Below, one piece after another: positions 23,464 to 32,004 of a DNA stretch of 64,000 nucleotides. The position numbers and the translations under genes are program-made. The notes under the pieces are model-generated. The model was not told the DNA's origin, ran no database searches, and saw only the letters and a list, made by a program, of their open reading frames with translations. Source of the DNA: Cellulomonas aerilata (lineage in GTDB: Bacteria; Actinomycetota; Actinomycetes; Actinomycetales; Cellulomonadaceae). Numbering within the stretch: position 1 is the stretch's first letter; every line of letters starts with the position of its first letter. The stretch lies in assembly GCF_007991755.1 (NCBI RefSeq), contig NZ_BJYY01000021.1, positions 1-64,000 on the forward strand, in the 5' to 3' direction.

Positions 23464-23838
23464 ATGTCCCAGCCCTCCGCAGACTCCCCCTCGACCGACG
23501 CCACCACCGCGACCCGCGACATCGCCGACGTCGCCGCCGTCGAGGTCATCACCACCGCCGCCGTCCACCTCATGAGCGCCGCGGCGGTCAAGTGCGGCCT
23601 GTCCGAGGACACCCCGGACGCGACCGGCGCCGACTACCTCGACCTCGACGAGGCCCGCAAGCTCATCACCGCCCTCGCGGCCCTGGTGACCGCGAGCGCG
23701 GCGGACCTCGGCAACCAGCACGCCCGCTCCCTGCGCGACGGGCTGCGCTCCCTGCAGCTCGCCTTCCGCGAGGCCTCGCCCTTCCCGGACGCCCCGGGCG
23801 AGGGTCCCGGGGAGAAGTTCACCGGCTACGTGAGCTGA
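23464..23838 (+). CDS. DUF1844 domain protein
   Basis: Conserved actinobacterial protein of unknown function, 124 residues. It has a Ser/Thr/Asp-rich N-terminus, then a helical domain with the AAVEVITTAAVHLMSAAAVKCGL segment and DEARKLITALAALV, which match the DUF1844 pattern. No signal peptide or membrane segment is visible. AGAGGA lies 8 nt before the ATG. It is divergent from infC, a common neighbour arrangement in this phylum, which hints at a link to translation without proving one. Confidence 0.82.
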   Translation: MSQPSADSPSTDATTATRDIADVAAVEVITTAAVHLMSAAAVKCGLSEDTPDATGADYLDLDEARKLITALAALVTASAADLGNQHARSLRDGLRSLQLAFREASPFPDAPGEGPGEKFTGYVS

Positions 23839-23895
23839 CCACGGTCCGACCTCCCGGGTGGACGGTCGCCCGGACGGGGGCCGAGCGCCACCCGC

Positions 23896-25221
23896 TCAGC
23901 GGGCGGTGCGCCCGGCCAGCACCTCGCCGCCGGGCACCGGCCCCTCGGGCTCGGCGACGTCGAGGTCCGCGTCCGTCACGACGGCGGCGGCGGCCCGGCG
24001 GTCGCGCACGACGGACAGCACGAGCAGCCCGCCACCGGCGACCACGACGCCGACCCCGCCGGCCACCAGGAACCCGGCGCTCGCCCCCGCCCGGTCGATC
24101 ACCAGCCCGCACAGGGGTGCACCGAGCGCGGACCCGACCGTCATCGCCGAGCCGCTCCACCCCATCACCTCGCCGCGGCGGTGCTCGGGGACCAGCCGGA
24201 CGAGCGCCGCCGTGATGGAGGACAGCGCCGGGGCGCACGGGACCCCGGCGAGCACCACCGCGACCGCGAGCCACAGCGGGTTCCCCGCCAGCGCGGCGGG
24301 CACCGTGAGCACGGCCAGCAGGAGCACGAGCGTGAGCGGCTGCACCGAGCGCCGTCCCGCGCCGTAGACGAGCCCGCCCACGACGGACCCGGCCGCCCAC
24401 AGCGCGATCATCCAGCCCGTGTCCGGGACGCGGTCCCACTCCTCCAGCGAGGCGACGATGCTCACGTCGGTGCCGGTCAGGACGAGCGACGCGGCGCTCG
24501 CCGCCAGCAGGGTGACGAGCAGGGCCGGGGTGATCACCCGGGCGGGCGCCACCGCGGCGCGGGAGCCGGCGTGGCCGGCGACCGCGGCGCCCGCCCGTGC
24601 GACGTCGCCGCCGTCGGCGCCCGTCGCGGCAGGGCGGAGGGCGGTGCGGGTCGGCGGGTCGAACCACATGAGCAGCGCGCCGGCCCCCACGGTCGCGACG
24701 CCGACCACCACCAGCGCCGCCGTCGTCGACCACGTGGTCGCGACCAGCACGCCCAGCACGGGCGCCAGCATGAAGGTGAGCTCGGTGCACACCGAGTCCA
24801 GGGCGAACGCCGTGCGCTGCTCCTCCTCGGGGACCAGCACGGACAGCGACTGACGGATCACCGAGAACACCGGGACCATGAACAGCCCCGCGACGACGCC
24901 GGCCACCAGCAGGCCGCGGTAGTCGAGGAACGGTGCGGCGGACCACACCGCCGCCTCGATCACGACCGACGGCAGCAGCGCCCGCCGCAGACCGAGCCGG
25001 TCCACCCGCCGGCCGCGCCACGGCGCGCCGATCGCCATGCCCACCGTCATCGCCGCCGCAACCACCCCGGCGTGGCCGTAGCCCAGGTCGAGCGTGCCGA
25101 CGACGTGCAGGGTCAGCACGACGCCGACGGCGGCGTGCGGGATGCGCGCCACCAGGGAGACCAGGACGAGGCGCAGCACAGCAGGGCGCCGGAGCAGGCG
25201 CCCGTAGGGGGCGAGGGTCAT
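23896..25221 (-). CDS. MFS transporter
   Basis: Integral membrane protein of 441 residues with about twelve hydrophobic segments, in the major facilitator fold. A MFS motif A-like loop (GRRVDRLGLRRALL) follows the second transmembrane segment. A charged cytoplasmic loop (FDPPTRTALRPAATGADGGDVARAG) separates the halves. The pattern fits drug- or metabolite-exporting MFS proteins; the substrate is unknown. The ATG used precedes APYGRLLRRPAVLRL; an upstream GTG at 25251 would add ten residues. Neither has a clear Shine-Dalgarno. Confidence 0.85.
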   Translation of the reverse strand: MTLAPYGRLLRRPAVLRLVLVSLVARIPHAAVGVVLTLHVVGTLDLGYGHAGVVAAAMTVGMAIGAPWRGRRVDRLGLRRALLPSVVIEAAVWSAAPFLDYRGLLVAGVVAGLFMVPVFSVIRQSLSVLVPEEEQRTAFALDSVCTELTFMLAPVLGVLVATTWSTTAALVVVGVATVGAGALLMWFDPPTRTALRPAATGADGGDVARAGAAVAGHAGSRAAVAPARVITPALLVTLLAASAASLVLTGTDVSIVASLEEWDRVPDTGWMIALWAAGSVVGGLVYGAGRRSVQPLTLVLLLAVLTVPAALAGNPLWLAVAVVLAGVPCAPALSSITAALVRLVPEHRRGEVMGWSGSAMTVGSALGAPLCGLVIDRAGASAGFLVAGGVGVVVAGGGLLVLSVVRDRRAAAAVVTDADLDVAEPEGPVPGGEVLAGRTAR

Positions 25222-25304
25222 GCGGAGGATCGTCCCAGACGCCTCCGACACCCGGCACGGTGATATCCGGCAGCCTCACCCGGTCCCCGCCCGGCCCGCC
25301 GTCC

Positions 25305-25310
25305 TATCCT
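25305..25310 (+). promoter_or_regulatory. -10 element of the membrane/protease operon
   Basis: TATCCT lies 6 nt before the GTG at 25317, with no Shine-Dalgarno between. Fits leaderless transcription. Confidence 0.5.
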
Positions 25311-25316
25311 GCTGCC

Positions 25317-26141
25317 GTGACCGACGAGCCGACCGCCGAGCCTTCCGCGCCCCCGGGGTCGGGGCGGCGCGCGTCGGCGCTGGACCGTCCGGGCACCGCG
25401 GCCACCACCGAGGAGGTGCGCGCGCCGCAGCCGGGGACGGTCGCGCACGCCGGCTCCGAGGCGACCACGGTCCTGCGCACGCTGCCCCCGGCCGCCGCCA
25501 CGCCGGACGCGACCACGGGCCCGGGCGGCACCGCGGACGGCGACCGGGTGTCCTCCGGTCCGCCGCCGGCGGACCCCGGCGGCACGGCGGACCCCGGCGC
25601 CACGGCGGCCCCGCCGGCGGCCGGCGCAGGACGGCGACGTCGCCGGTGGCCGGTCGTCGTGCTGAGCGTCCTGCTCGTCGCGTCGCTCGCGGTCGGCGGC
25701 TACCTGCTCGCCACGGCCCGCGCGTACGCCGAGCGGCTGGACTGGACCGAGCAGCAGGCGCGGGCGATCGGGTCGGACCTCGCGCTGACGCGCAGCGACC
25801 TCGAGGGTGCGCGCTCGGAGATCGAGGGGCTGCAGGTGCAGCTGACCACGGCGCAGGAGCGGATCACCGCACTGGCCGACGAGAAGGCGCAGATCGGGGA
25901 CGACCGGGAGGCGCAGCGTCAGCTGCTGGACTACCAGGCTCGGGTCAGCGAGGCGGCCGGGATCGTCGCCTCGGCGCTCGACCGGTGCGTCCAGGGCCAG
26001 GACCAGCTCATCGCCTACCTCGAGGACGCCGCCTCCTACGACCCGGCCGACCTGGCGAACTACGGGTCCGAGGTGGAGGCGCTGTGCCGGTCCGCGTCGG
26101 ACGCCAACGTCGCGCTGCAGTCCGAGCTGGACCAGCGGTGA
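25317..26141 (+). CDS. Membrane-anchored coiled-coil protein of unknown function
   Basis: Not recognised as a named family. The 274-residue protein has a disordered Pro/Ala/Thr-rich N-terminal half of about 105 residues. A RRRRR stop-transfer cluster comes next, then one transmembrane helix (about 111-132). The outside part has a predicted coiled coil (about 140-200) followed by a region with two cysteines (CVQGQDQ and LCRSAS). Topology is probably N-in, C-out. The downstream lipoprotein protease gene overlaps it by 4 nt, so the two products likely work together at the cell surface. Actinobacterial homologues with this layout are usually annotated hypothetical. Confidence 0.75.
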   Translation: MTDEPTAEPSAPPGSGRRASALDRPGTAATTEEVRAPQPGTVAHAGSEATTVLRTLPPAAATPDATTGPGGTADGDRVSSGPPPADPGGTADPGATAAPPAAGAGRRRRRWPVVVLSVLLVASLAVGGYLLATARAYAERLDWTEQQARAIGSDLALTRSDLEGARSEIEGLQVQLTTAQERITALADEKAQIGDDREAQRQLLDYQARVSEAAGIVASALDRCVQGQDQLIAYLEDAASYDPADLANYGSEVEALCRSASDANVALQSELDQR

Positions 26142-26881
26142 CCCGCATCCGCACCCGGCAGGTCACGGTGCTCGCGCCGGTCCTGGCGGCGGCGCTGCTG
26201 ACCGGGTGCGGCGTCCTGCCCGCGATGCCCGGTCCGACGCCGACCGGCTTCGTGCCGTCCGAGGTGCCCGCCCCGGCCCCGACGGCGACCGGCAACCTCT
26301 CCCCCGACGGCTTCGACGCCGCGCAGCGCATGGCGGTGCGGATCCGCAACGTCGGCTGCGGGTCGGTGTCGACGGGGTCCGGGTTCGCGGTCGACGCGCA
26401 GACCCTGATCACGAACCGCCACGTGGTCGCCGAGTCCGCCGAGCTGCAGCTGAGCACCTACGACGGGCGGGACCTCGCGGCCACCACGGCGAGCACCGCC
26501 GAGCTCGCGGACCTCGCGATCGTCCGCACGACCGACGAGCTGCCCGCCGTCCCCGAGCTGGCCGACGCCGACCCGGCGCCGGGCGACACGGTGTCCGTCG
26601 TGGGCTACCCGCAGGGCGGGCGGCTGACCGTCACCAGCGGCAAGGTGATCGGCGGCACGACCGACCCGCTGAACGAGAACCTCGGCGAGGTGCTGGTCAC
26701 CGACGCCGAGGTGGAGCCCGGCAGCTCGGGCTCCGCCGTCCTGGACGCGCAGGGACGGGTGGTGGGCGTCGTGTACGCCAAGAACTCCGTGAACCAGAGC
26801 TTCATCGTCCCCGTGAGCACACTCAGGACGATGCTCGCCGACACCGGGTCCTTCGTCGACGCACCGTCCTGCGCGGGCTGA
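26138..26881 (+). CDS. Lipoprotein serine protease (trypsin-like, DegP-type catalytic domain)
   Basis: Secreted, lipid-anchored peptidase of 247 residues. The N-terminus is a lipoprotein signal with the lipobox LLTGC, putting the modified cysteine at about residue 24. The S1 protease triad is visible: His95 in TNRHVV, Asp125 in ADLAIVR and Ser197 in EPGSSGSAV. No PDZ domain follows. Cys74 and Cys245 could form a disulfide. The GTG overlaps the stop of the coiled-coil membrane protein as GTGA. A role in envelope protein processing is likely; the substrate is unknown. Confidence 0.88.
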   Translation: MTRIRTRQVTVLAPVLAAALLTGCGVLPAMPGPTPTGFVPSEVPAPAPTATGNLSPDGFDAAQRMAVRIRNVGCGSVSTGSGFAVDAQTLITNRHVVAESAELQLSTYDGRDLAATTASTAELADLAIVRTTDELPAVPELADADPAPGDTVSVVGYPQGGRLTVTSGKVIGGTTDPLNENLGEVLVTDAEVEPGSSGSAVLDAQGRVVGVVYAKNSVNQSFIVPVSTLRTMLADTGSFVDAPSCAG

Positions 26882-26968
26882 CCGCGACCACGCCCGACGG
26901 CTCGCTCGAGGACCCGGACCCGCCGCCCCACCCGCACCCCGTCGCAAGACCCGTCGCAGGAGGACACC

Positions 26969-27361
26969 GTGGACCGCACCGGACGCCGGACGTTCGACCC
27001 CTCGACCCTCGTCTCGTCGGCCGCGGACCTGCTCACGGTCCGGCGCGCCTTCGGCGAGGCCTACGAGCGCGACGGGGTGCGCGTCATCCCCGTCGCCCAG
27101 GTGCACGGCGGCACGGGGCTCGGGTACGGCGGTGGCGACGTGGTCGACCCGGCCGACGGCAAGGACTCCGGCGCGGGCGGCGAGGGCGGCGGTGGGGGCT
27201 TCGGCGTGCGCGTGCGCCCGGTCGGCGTCTACGTGCTGGACGACGCCGGCGTGCACTGGCGCCCCGCGCTCGACCTCAACCGGGTCGTCCTCGGCGGGCA
27301 GCTCGTGGGCATGGTCGTGGTGGTCGCGCTCGCCCGGGCGCTGCGGCGGCGCCGCCGCTGA
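26969..27361 (+). CDS. GerW/YtfJ-family protein
   Basis: Small protein of 130 residues of the family named after the Bacillus spore protein YtfJ. An N-terminal helical part leads into VRVIPVAQVHGGTGLGYGGG, typical of the family. A Gly-rich loop follows, then FGVRVRPVGVYVLDD, and a C-terminal hydrophobic helix ends in RRRRR. Such proteins are common in non-sporulating actinobacteria, so a spore role is not implied. A strong AGGAGG precedes the GTG start by 5 nt. It converges on the sseB-like gene with 5 nt between stops. Confidence 0.8.
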   Translation: MDRTGRRTFDPSTLVSSAADLLTVRRAFGEAYERDGVRVIPVAQVHGGTGLGYGGGDVVDPADGKDSGAGGEGGGGGFGVRVRPVGVYVLDDAGVHWRPALDLNRVVLGGQLVGMVVVVALARALRRRRR

Positions 27362-27366
27362 CGTGC

Positions 27367-28122
27367 TCAGCCCGGCCGGGCCGTGGTGAGCCGCAGCTCG
27401 ATCGAGTCCACCCGCGCGGCGACCACGTCGTCGGCGGCGAGCCGGGTGTTGACCTGCGCGAGCGCCGCGTCCAGGCCGGCCCGGTCGAGCCCCGGCGCCA
27501 GCACCAGCACGACCGCGACCTCGGCGCGCCGGCCGGGCTCCGCCGTCGCGCCCGCCACCGCCGCCACCCCGGAGACGGCAGCGCGGACGGCCGCGACGAC
27601 GTCGTCGTCCACGACGCCGCCGGCGACGGCGGGCCGCCACGCCTCGCCGCGCGCCATCGCCCACACGGCAGGCCGCGGCAGGACGGCGGTGACCGGGCCG
27701 CCGGGGTCCACCACGACGACCTCCCAGCCCTCGCCGACCGCGGACAGCGCCGCACGCGCCGCGTCGGTCGGCACCGGCCGGGCGTCGGGGTGCCAGGCGC
27801 GCATCGCGGCCATCGAGGTGAACACGGGCATCGCGGTGCGCCCGTCCGGGGTGCGGACCGCGACGATCCCGGCCGACGCCTCCTTGTCCACGGTGTGCTC
27901 GCGCCCGTCGTGCTCGACGACCTCGGCGGCCTCCAGCTGCGCGAGCACGGGGACGAGCACCCGGCTCGGGGCCAGGACGGTCACGACGTCCGCGAGCGCC
28001 GTGGAGCCCTCGGCGTAGCGCCGCAGGGCCGAGACGACCGCGGGGTCCGCCGACCCGTCGTCCCCGGCGAACGGCGACGACGGCGGCAGGGCACGGCCGC
28101 CCGCGGGCGTGGCGTCGGTCAT
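27367..28122 (-). CDS. SseB-family protein
   Basis: Protein of 251 residues with an SseB N-terminal domain: LVPVLAQLE and the AVRTPDGRTAMPVFTSMAAMRAW segment are typical. A C-terminal part of the same type follows. Named for E. coli SseB, but in actinobacteria the function is unknown. It sits 7 nt downstream of priA and so closes the histidine operon, a recurrent arrangement in the phylum that suggests co-expression rather than a known role in histidine synthesis. Confidence 0.82.
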   Translation of the reverse strand: MTDATPAGGRALPPSSPFAGDDGSADPAVVSALRRYAEGSTALADVVTVLAPSRVLVPVLAQLEAAEVVEHDGREHTVDKEASAGIVAVRTPDGRTAMPVFTSMAAMRAWHPDARPVPTDAARAALSAVGEGWEVVVVDPGGPVTAVLPRPAVWAMARGEAWRPAVAGGVVDDDVVAAVRAAVSGVAAVAGATAEPGRRAEVAVVLVLAPGLDRAGLDAALAQVNTRLAADDVVAARVDSIELRLTTARPG

Positions 28123-28129
28123 GCCCCGC

Positions 28130-28888
28130 TCAGAACCGGCCGGGGCCGGAGCCGCCGGGGCGACCGGCGACCTCGAGCGCCTCGGGCAGGGTGAACGCGC
28201 CGGCGTAGAGCGCCTTGCCGACGATGGCGCCCTCGACGCCGGCGGGGACGAGGTCGCGCAGCGCCCGCAGGTCGTCCAGGCTCGAGATGCCGCCGGAGGC
28301 GACCACGGGCGCGTCGGTGCGCGAGCACACCTCGCGCAGCAGGTCCAGGTTGGGGCCCCGCAGCGTGCCGTCCTTGGTCACGTCGGTGACGACGTAGCGC
28401 GAGCACCCGGCGGCGTCCAGGCGCGCGAGCACCTCCCACAGGTCCCCGCCCTCCTGCGTCCAGCCACGGGCGGCCAGGGTCGTGCCCCGCACGTCCAGCC
28501 CGACGGCGATCGCGTCACCGTGCTCGGCGATGACCCGGGCGGTCCACTCGGGGTTCTCCAGGGCGGCGGTGCCCAGGTTGACGCGCGCGCACCCGGTCGC
28601 CAGGGCTCGCTCGAGGGACGCGTCGTCACGGATCCCGCCGGACATCTCCACCTGGACGTCCAGCGCCGCGACGACCGAGGCGAGCAGGTCGGCGTTGGAG
28701 CCGCGCCCGAAGGCGGCGTCCAGGTCGACCAGGTGCACCCACTCCGCCCCGCCGGCCTGCCAGTCCAGGGCCGCCGAGAGCGGGTCGCCGTACGACGTCT
28801 CGGAGCCCGCCTCCCCCTGGACGAGTCGGACGGCCTGGCCGGCGGCGACGTCGACGGCGGGCAGCAGCTCGAGCGGGGGTGTGGACAT
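28130..28888 (-). CDS. priA: Bifunctional phosphoribosyl isomerase PriA (HisA/TrpF)
   Basis: (beta/alpha)8-barrel enzyme that isomerises both ProFAR for histidine and PRA for tryptophan in actinobacteria lacking trp[19 protein letters not shown] carries the first catalytic Asp and [14 protein letters not shown] the second. The two phosphate-binding loops MSGGIRDD and ASGGISS are intact. The 252-residue length is typical. Bifunctionality is inferred from lineage and sequence style. The ATG lies 53 nt after hisH, with GAGGAG somewhat far upstream. Confidence 0.94.
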   Translation of the reverse strand: MSTPPLELLPAVDVAAGQAVRLVQGEAGSETSYGDPLSAALDWQAGGAEWVHLVDLDAAFGRGSNADLLASVVAALDVQVEMSGGIRDDASLERALATGCARVNLGTAALENPEWTARVIAEHGDAIAVGLDVRGTTLAARGWTQEGGDLWEVLARLDAAGCSRYVVTDVTKDGTLRGPNLDLLREVCSRTDAPVVASGGISSLDDLRALRDLVPAGVEGAIVGKALYAGAFTLPEALEVAGRPGGSGPGRF

Positions 28889-28941
28889 GGGTGGGTGGTC
28901 TCCTCGGGCAGACGGTCGGGCGGGCGGGGTCGGGCGGGCGC

Positions 28942-29583
28942 TCAGGAGCGCAGCGACCCGACCCAGTTGGCGAGCAGCTGGGCGCCGGCGTCGCCGGACT
29001 TCTCCGGGTGGAACTGGGTCGCGGACAGCGGGCCGTTCTCGACGGCGGCCACGAACGGCCCGCCGTGGTGGGACCACGTCACCAGCGGGGGCGTGAAGCG
29101 TGCGTCCCCCAGCGGCGGGAAGCTGCGCGCCGCGTAGGAGTGCACGAAGTAGAAGCGCTCGTCCTCCAGGCCGTCGAACAGGACGGTGCCGGCGGGCGCG
29201 TCCACCGTCGACCAGCCCATGTGCGGGACGACGTCGGCCTCCAGGCGGTCGACGACGCCGGGCCACTCACCCAGGCCCTCGGCCTCGACGCCGTGCTCCT
29301 CGCCCCGCTCGAACATGACCTGCATGCCGACGCAGATGCCCAGGACGGGACGCCCACCGGCCAGGCGCCGGTCGATGATCTGGCCACCGCGGACCCCGTC
29401 GAGCCCCTCCATCACGGCGGCGAAGGCACCGACCCCGGGGACCACGAGCCCGTCCGCGTCCCCGGCCGCCCGGGCGTCGGAGGTCAGCTCCACCTGGGCG
29501 CCGACCCGCTCCAGGGCGCGCACGGCGGACCGGACGTTGCCGAACCCGTAGTCGAGGACGACGACGCTCGGTGCGGGATTCAC
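28942..29583 (-). CDS. hisH: Imidazole glycerol phosphate synthase, glutaminase subunit
   Basis: Class I glutamine amidotransferase that feeds ammonia to HisF. The catalytic triad is complete: Cys84 in GICVGMQ, with His192 and Glu194 in QFHPE. The oxyanion strand VPGVGAF is seen at about 48-54. Length is 213 residues. The GTG start has no Shine-Dalgarno but lies 7 nt after TAAACT, so it may be read from its own leaderless message as well as from upstream. hisF is not in the window. Confidence 0.95.
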   Translation of the reverse strand: MNPAPSVVVLDYGFGNVRSAVRALERVGAQVELTSDARAAGDADGLVVPGVGAFAAVMEGLDGVRGGQIIDRRLAGGRPVLGICVGMQVMFERGEEHGVEAEGLGEWPGVVDRLEADVVPHMGWSTVDAPAGTVLFDGLEDERFYFVHSYAARSFPPLGDARFTPPLVTWSHHGGPFVAAVENGPLSATQFHPEKSGDAGAQLLANWVGSLRS

Positions 29584-29590
29584 GCGAGCG

Positions 29591-29596
29591 AGTTTA
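29591..29596 (-). promoter_or_regulatory. Possible internal hisH -10 element
   Basis: TAAACT on the minus strand overlaps the TAA stop of the upstream gene and ends 7 nt before the hisH GTG. It matches the TANNNT-plus-7 geometry seen at other genes here, though the overlap with a stop codon makes chance resemblance possible. Confidence 0.4.
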
Positions 29597-30070
29597 CCGG
29601 CGGTTCGCCCGTGCCGACGCGGCCAGCATCCGCAGGGCGCGGAACCGGGACAGCCCGACGCTCGAGACGGCGCCGTCCACCTCCGCCGGGGTGGTCGTCC
29701 CCAGCAGCAGGTCCTCGAGCACCTCGGGGGCGCCGCTGAGGACGAGGCCCGCGGCGAGGTCCTCACCCTGCTCGCCGTCCAGCCAGCGCGAGGCGCTCAC
29801 GTGGCCGCCGGACCGCTCCAGCAGCACGACCGGCACGCCCTTGAGCAGGCGCGAGATCGCGATCGCGGCCTCTCGCGGCGCACCCCCGGTCAGGTCGCGG
29901 CACACCGCGATCGCGCCCACCGTCGAGGGCACGACGTCGACCGCGACCTTGGCCATCGCGCACGTGGCGGCGAGCGGGCCGGGCCCGGCGACCGGGGTCA
30001 CGACGAGGGCGACCTGCGCCGCCGCCGGCCGACCGTCGCCCGAGGGCGGGGTGGGGGCGTCGTCGGCCAC
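29594..30070 (-). CDS. Conserved protein of unknown function in the his operon
   Basis: Not recognised. A 158-residue protein with a Pro-rich start and alternating hydrophobic strands and helices ([28 protein letters not shown]). No signal peptide, membrane helix or catalytic motif stands out. Its GTG start shares a base with the hisB stop, and its TAA sits inside the possible hisH promoter, so it is embedded between two his genes. A link to histidine metabolism is suggested by position only. A TAA stop is uncommon in this window, where TGA dominates. Confidence 0.7.
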   Translation of the reverse strand: MADDAPTPPSGDGRPAAAQVALVVTPVAGPGPLAATCAMAKVAVDVVPSTVGAIAVCRDLTGGAPREAAIAISRLLKGVPVVLLERSGGHVSASRWLDGEQGEDLAAGLVLSGAPEVLEDLLLGTTTPAEVDGAVSSVGLSRFRALRMLAASARANRR

Positions 30071-30762
30071 TAGAGCGCCCCCTTGGTGGACGGGATGCCC
30101 TCGACCCGCGGGTCCGGCGCGACCGCCGCGCGCAGCGCCCGGGCGAGCGCCTTGAACTGCGCCTCGACGATGTGGTGCGGGTCGCGCCCGCCCAGCACCC
30201 GCATGTGGATGCAGATGCCGGCGTGGTGCGCGATCGACTCCAGCACGTGCCGGGTCAGCGACCCGGTGAAGTGCCCGCCGATGAGGTGGTACTCCTGCCC
30301 GGCCGGCTCGCCCGAGTGCACGAGGTAGGGGCGCCCGGAGACGTCGACGACGGCCTGCGCGAGCGCCTCGTCGAGCGGCACGAGCGCGTCGCCGAACCGG
30401 CCGATGCCGGCCTTGTCCCCCAGCGCGATCCGTAGCGCCTCACCGAGGGCGATCGCGACGTCCTCGACGGTGTGGTGGGCGTCGATGTGGGTGTCGCCGG
30501 TCGCCCGGACGGTCAGGTCCAGGAGCGAGTGCTTGCCGAGCGCGGTGAGCATGTGGTCGTAGAACGGCACGCTCGTGGAGATCTCGGTGCGCCCCGTGCC
30601 GTCCAGGTCGAGCTCGACCAGGACGCTGGACTCGGACGTGGTGCGCTCGATGCGCCCGGTCCGGCGCCCGGTCGTGCGCCCGGTCGTCGGGTCGAGCGGG
30701 ACGGTCGTCCCCTCGCGGGGCGGGGTCACCGAGTTCAGGGGCACGGTGGCGTCGTCGCTCAT
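30070..30762 (-). CDS. hisB: Imidazoleglycerol-phosphate dehydratase
   Basis: Manganese-dependent dehydration of imidazole glycerol phosphate. The duplicated metal-binding motifs are present: [17 protein letters not shown] and [17 protein letters not shown]. The active core is monofunctional, with no phosphatase domain. The first 35 residues or so are a Thr/Arg/Pro-rich extension before [10 protein letters not shown], where most homologues begin. The ATG overlaps the hisC stop as ATGA; the stop is TAG. Confidence 0.96.
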   Translation of the reverse strand: MSDDATVPLNSVTPPREGTTVPLDPTTGRTTGRRTGRIERTTSESSVLVELDLDGTGRTEISTSVPFYDHMLTALGKHSLLDLTVRATGDTHIDAHHTVEDVAIALGEALRIALGDKAGIGRFGDALVPLDEALAQAVVDVSGRPYLVHSGEPAGQEYHLIGGHFTGSLTRHVLESIAHHAGICIHMRVLGGRDPHHIVEAQFKALARALRAAVAPDPRVEGIPSTKGAL

Positions 30763-31850
30763 CGGGTCACCTCCAGCAGGGCGGCGCGGAACGCCGCCAT
30801 CTCCTCCGGGGTCCCCACGGACACCCGCAGCCACCCCGGCGGGCCGACCTCCCGGATCAGCACGCCACGGTCCAGCAGCCCCTGCCAGACCGCGTGCCGG
30901 TCGTCGAACATGCCGAACAGCACGAAGTTGGCGTCCGACTCGGCGACCGTGAACCCGTGCGAGCGCAACCAGTCCACGGTGGAGTCCCGCTCCGCACGCA
31001 GCGACCCGACCTGGGCCATGAGCGCGACGGAGTGCTTCAGCGCGGCCCGGGCGACCGCCTGCGTGACCCCGGACAGGTGGTACGGCAGCCGCACGATGCG
31101 CAGCGCGTCGACCAGGGCGGGGGCGGCGGCGAGGTAGCCGATCCGGGCACCGGCCAGCCCGAACGCCTTGGACATGGTCCGGCTCACGGCGAGGTTGGGG
31201 TGGTCGCCCAGGATCTCCAGCGCCGACGGCGTCCCGGCGCGCCGGAACTCGCCGTAGGCCTCGTCCACGACCACGACGCAGCCTCCGTGCACGTCGCCTG
31301 CCGCGCCCAGCACGGCCTCGATCGTGCCGAGCGGCAGCGCCGTGCCGGTCGGGTTGTTGGGGCTCGCCAGCAGCACGACGCTCGGCCCGAGGTCGGTGAT
31401 GGTCGCGGCGGCGGTGGCCGGGTGCAGCGTGAAGTCCGGCTCGCGCCTGCCCTGCACCCAGCCCGTGCCGGTGTCGCGGGCGTACTCGGGGTACATGGAG
31501 TACGTCGGCGCGAACGACAGGGCGGTGCGTCCCGGCCCGCCGAACGCCTGCATGACGTGCAGCATCACCTCGTTGGACCCGTTCGCGGCCCACACCTGGT
31601 CGGGGGTCAGCGCGACGCCGGACTCCTTGAGCAGGTAGGCGGCGAGGTCCTCGCGCAGGGCGAGGAAGTCGCGGTCCGGGTACCGGTTGAGACCGCGGGC
31701 CGCGGCCGCGACGTCCGCTGCGATGTCCGCGACGACGTCCTCCGCGGGCGGGTACGGGTTCTCGTTGACGTTGAGCAGCACCGGGACGTCCAGCTGGGGG
31801 GCGCCGTAGGGCTGCAGGCCCGCGAGCTCGGGACGCAGGGGAAGGGTCAC
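30759..31850 (-). CDS. hisC: Histidinol-phosphate aminotransferase
   Basis: PLP-dependent class I/II aminotransferase. [10 protein letters not shown] is the family N-terminal motif, NGSNEVM marks the cofactor site, [11 protein letters not shown] the central loop, and [17 protein letters not shown] contains the Schiff-base lysine. 363 residues, complete. The GTG start is preceded by TACACT at 7 nt and no Shine-Dalgarno, and an upstream in-frame reading of 34 codons is not conserved. It is the first gene of hisC-hisB-unknown-hisH-priA; hisD is about 8 kb upstream beyond the ole operon. Confidence 0.96.
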   Translation of the reverse strand: MTLPLRPELAGLQPYGAPQLDVPVLLNVNENPYPPAEDVVADIAADVAAAARGLNRYPDRDFLALREDLAAYLLKESGVALTPDQVWAANGSNEVMLHVMQAFGGPGRTALSFAPTYSMYPEYARDTGTGWVQGRREPDFTLHPATAAATITDLGPSVVLLASPNNPTGTALPLGTIEAVLGAAGDVHGGCVVVVDEAYGEFRRAGTPSALEILGDHPNLAVSRTMSKAFGLAGARIGYLAAAPALVDALRIVRLPYHLSGVTQAVARAALKHSVALMAQVGSLRAERDSTVDWLRSHGFTVAESDANFVLFGMFDDRHAVWQGLLDRGVLIREVGPPGWLRVSVGTPEEMAAFRAALLEVTR

Positions 31851-31857
31851 GGCCCCG

Positions 31858-31863
31858 AGTGTA
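31858..31863 (-). promoter_or_regulatory. hisC -10 element (leaderless geometry)
   Basis: TACACT on the minus strand ends 7 nt before the hisC GTG. No ribosome-binding site lies between. It probably drives the main his operon. Confidence 0.55.
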
Positions 31864-31992
31864 GGGATGCCCGCCCACGGCCACCCGCGCCGGACCCCCG
31901 GCCGGTCGGTGCCGGCCGGTCCGTGCCGACCGGCGGCCCGGCCACCGTCCACCGCTCGGGCGGCCGGGGACGGCGGTGTCGGAGGCCCTGCC

Positions 31993-31998
31993 TACCAT
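31993..31998 (+). promoter_or_regulatory. recQ-like gene -10 element (leaderless geometry)
   Basis: TACCAT ends 6 nt before the ATG at 32005, with no Shine-Dalgarno. It diverges from the hisC promoter. Confidence 0.5.
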
Positions 31999-32004
31999 CG
32001 ACGG

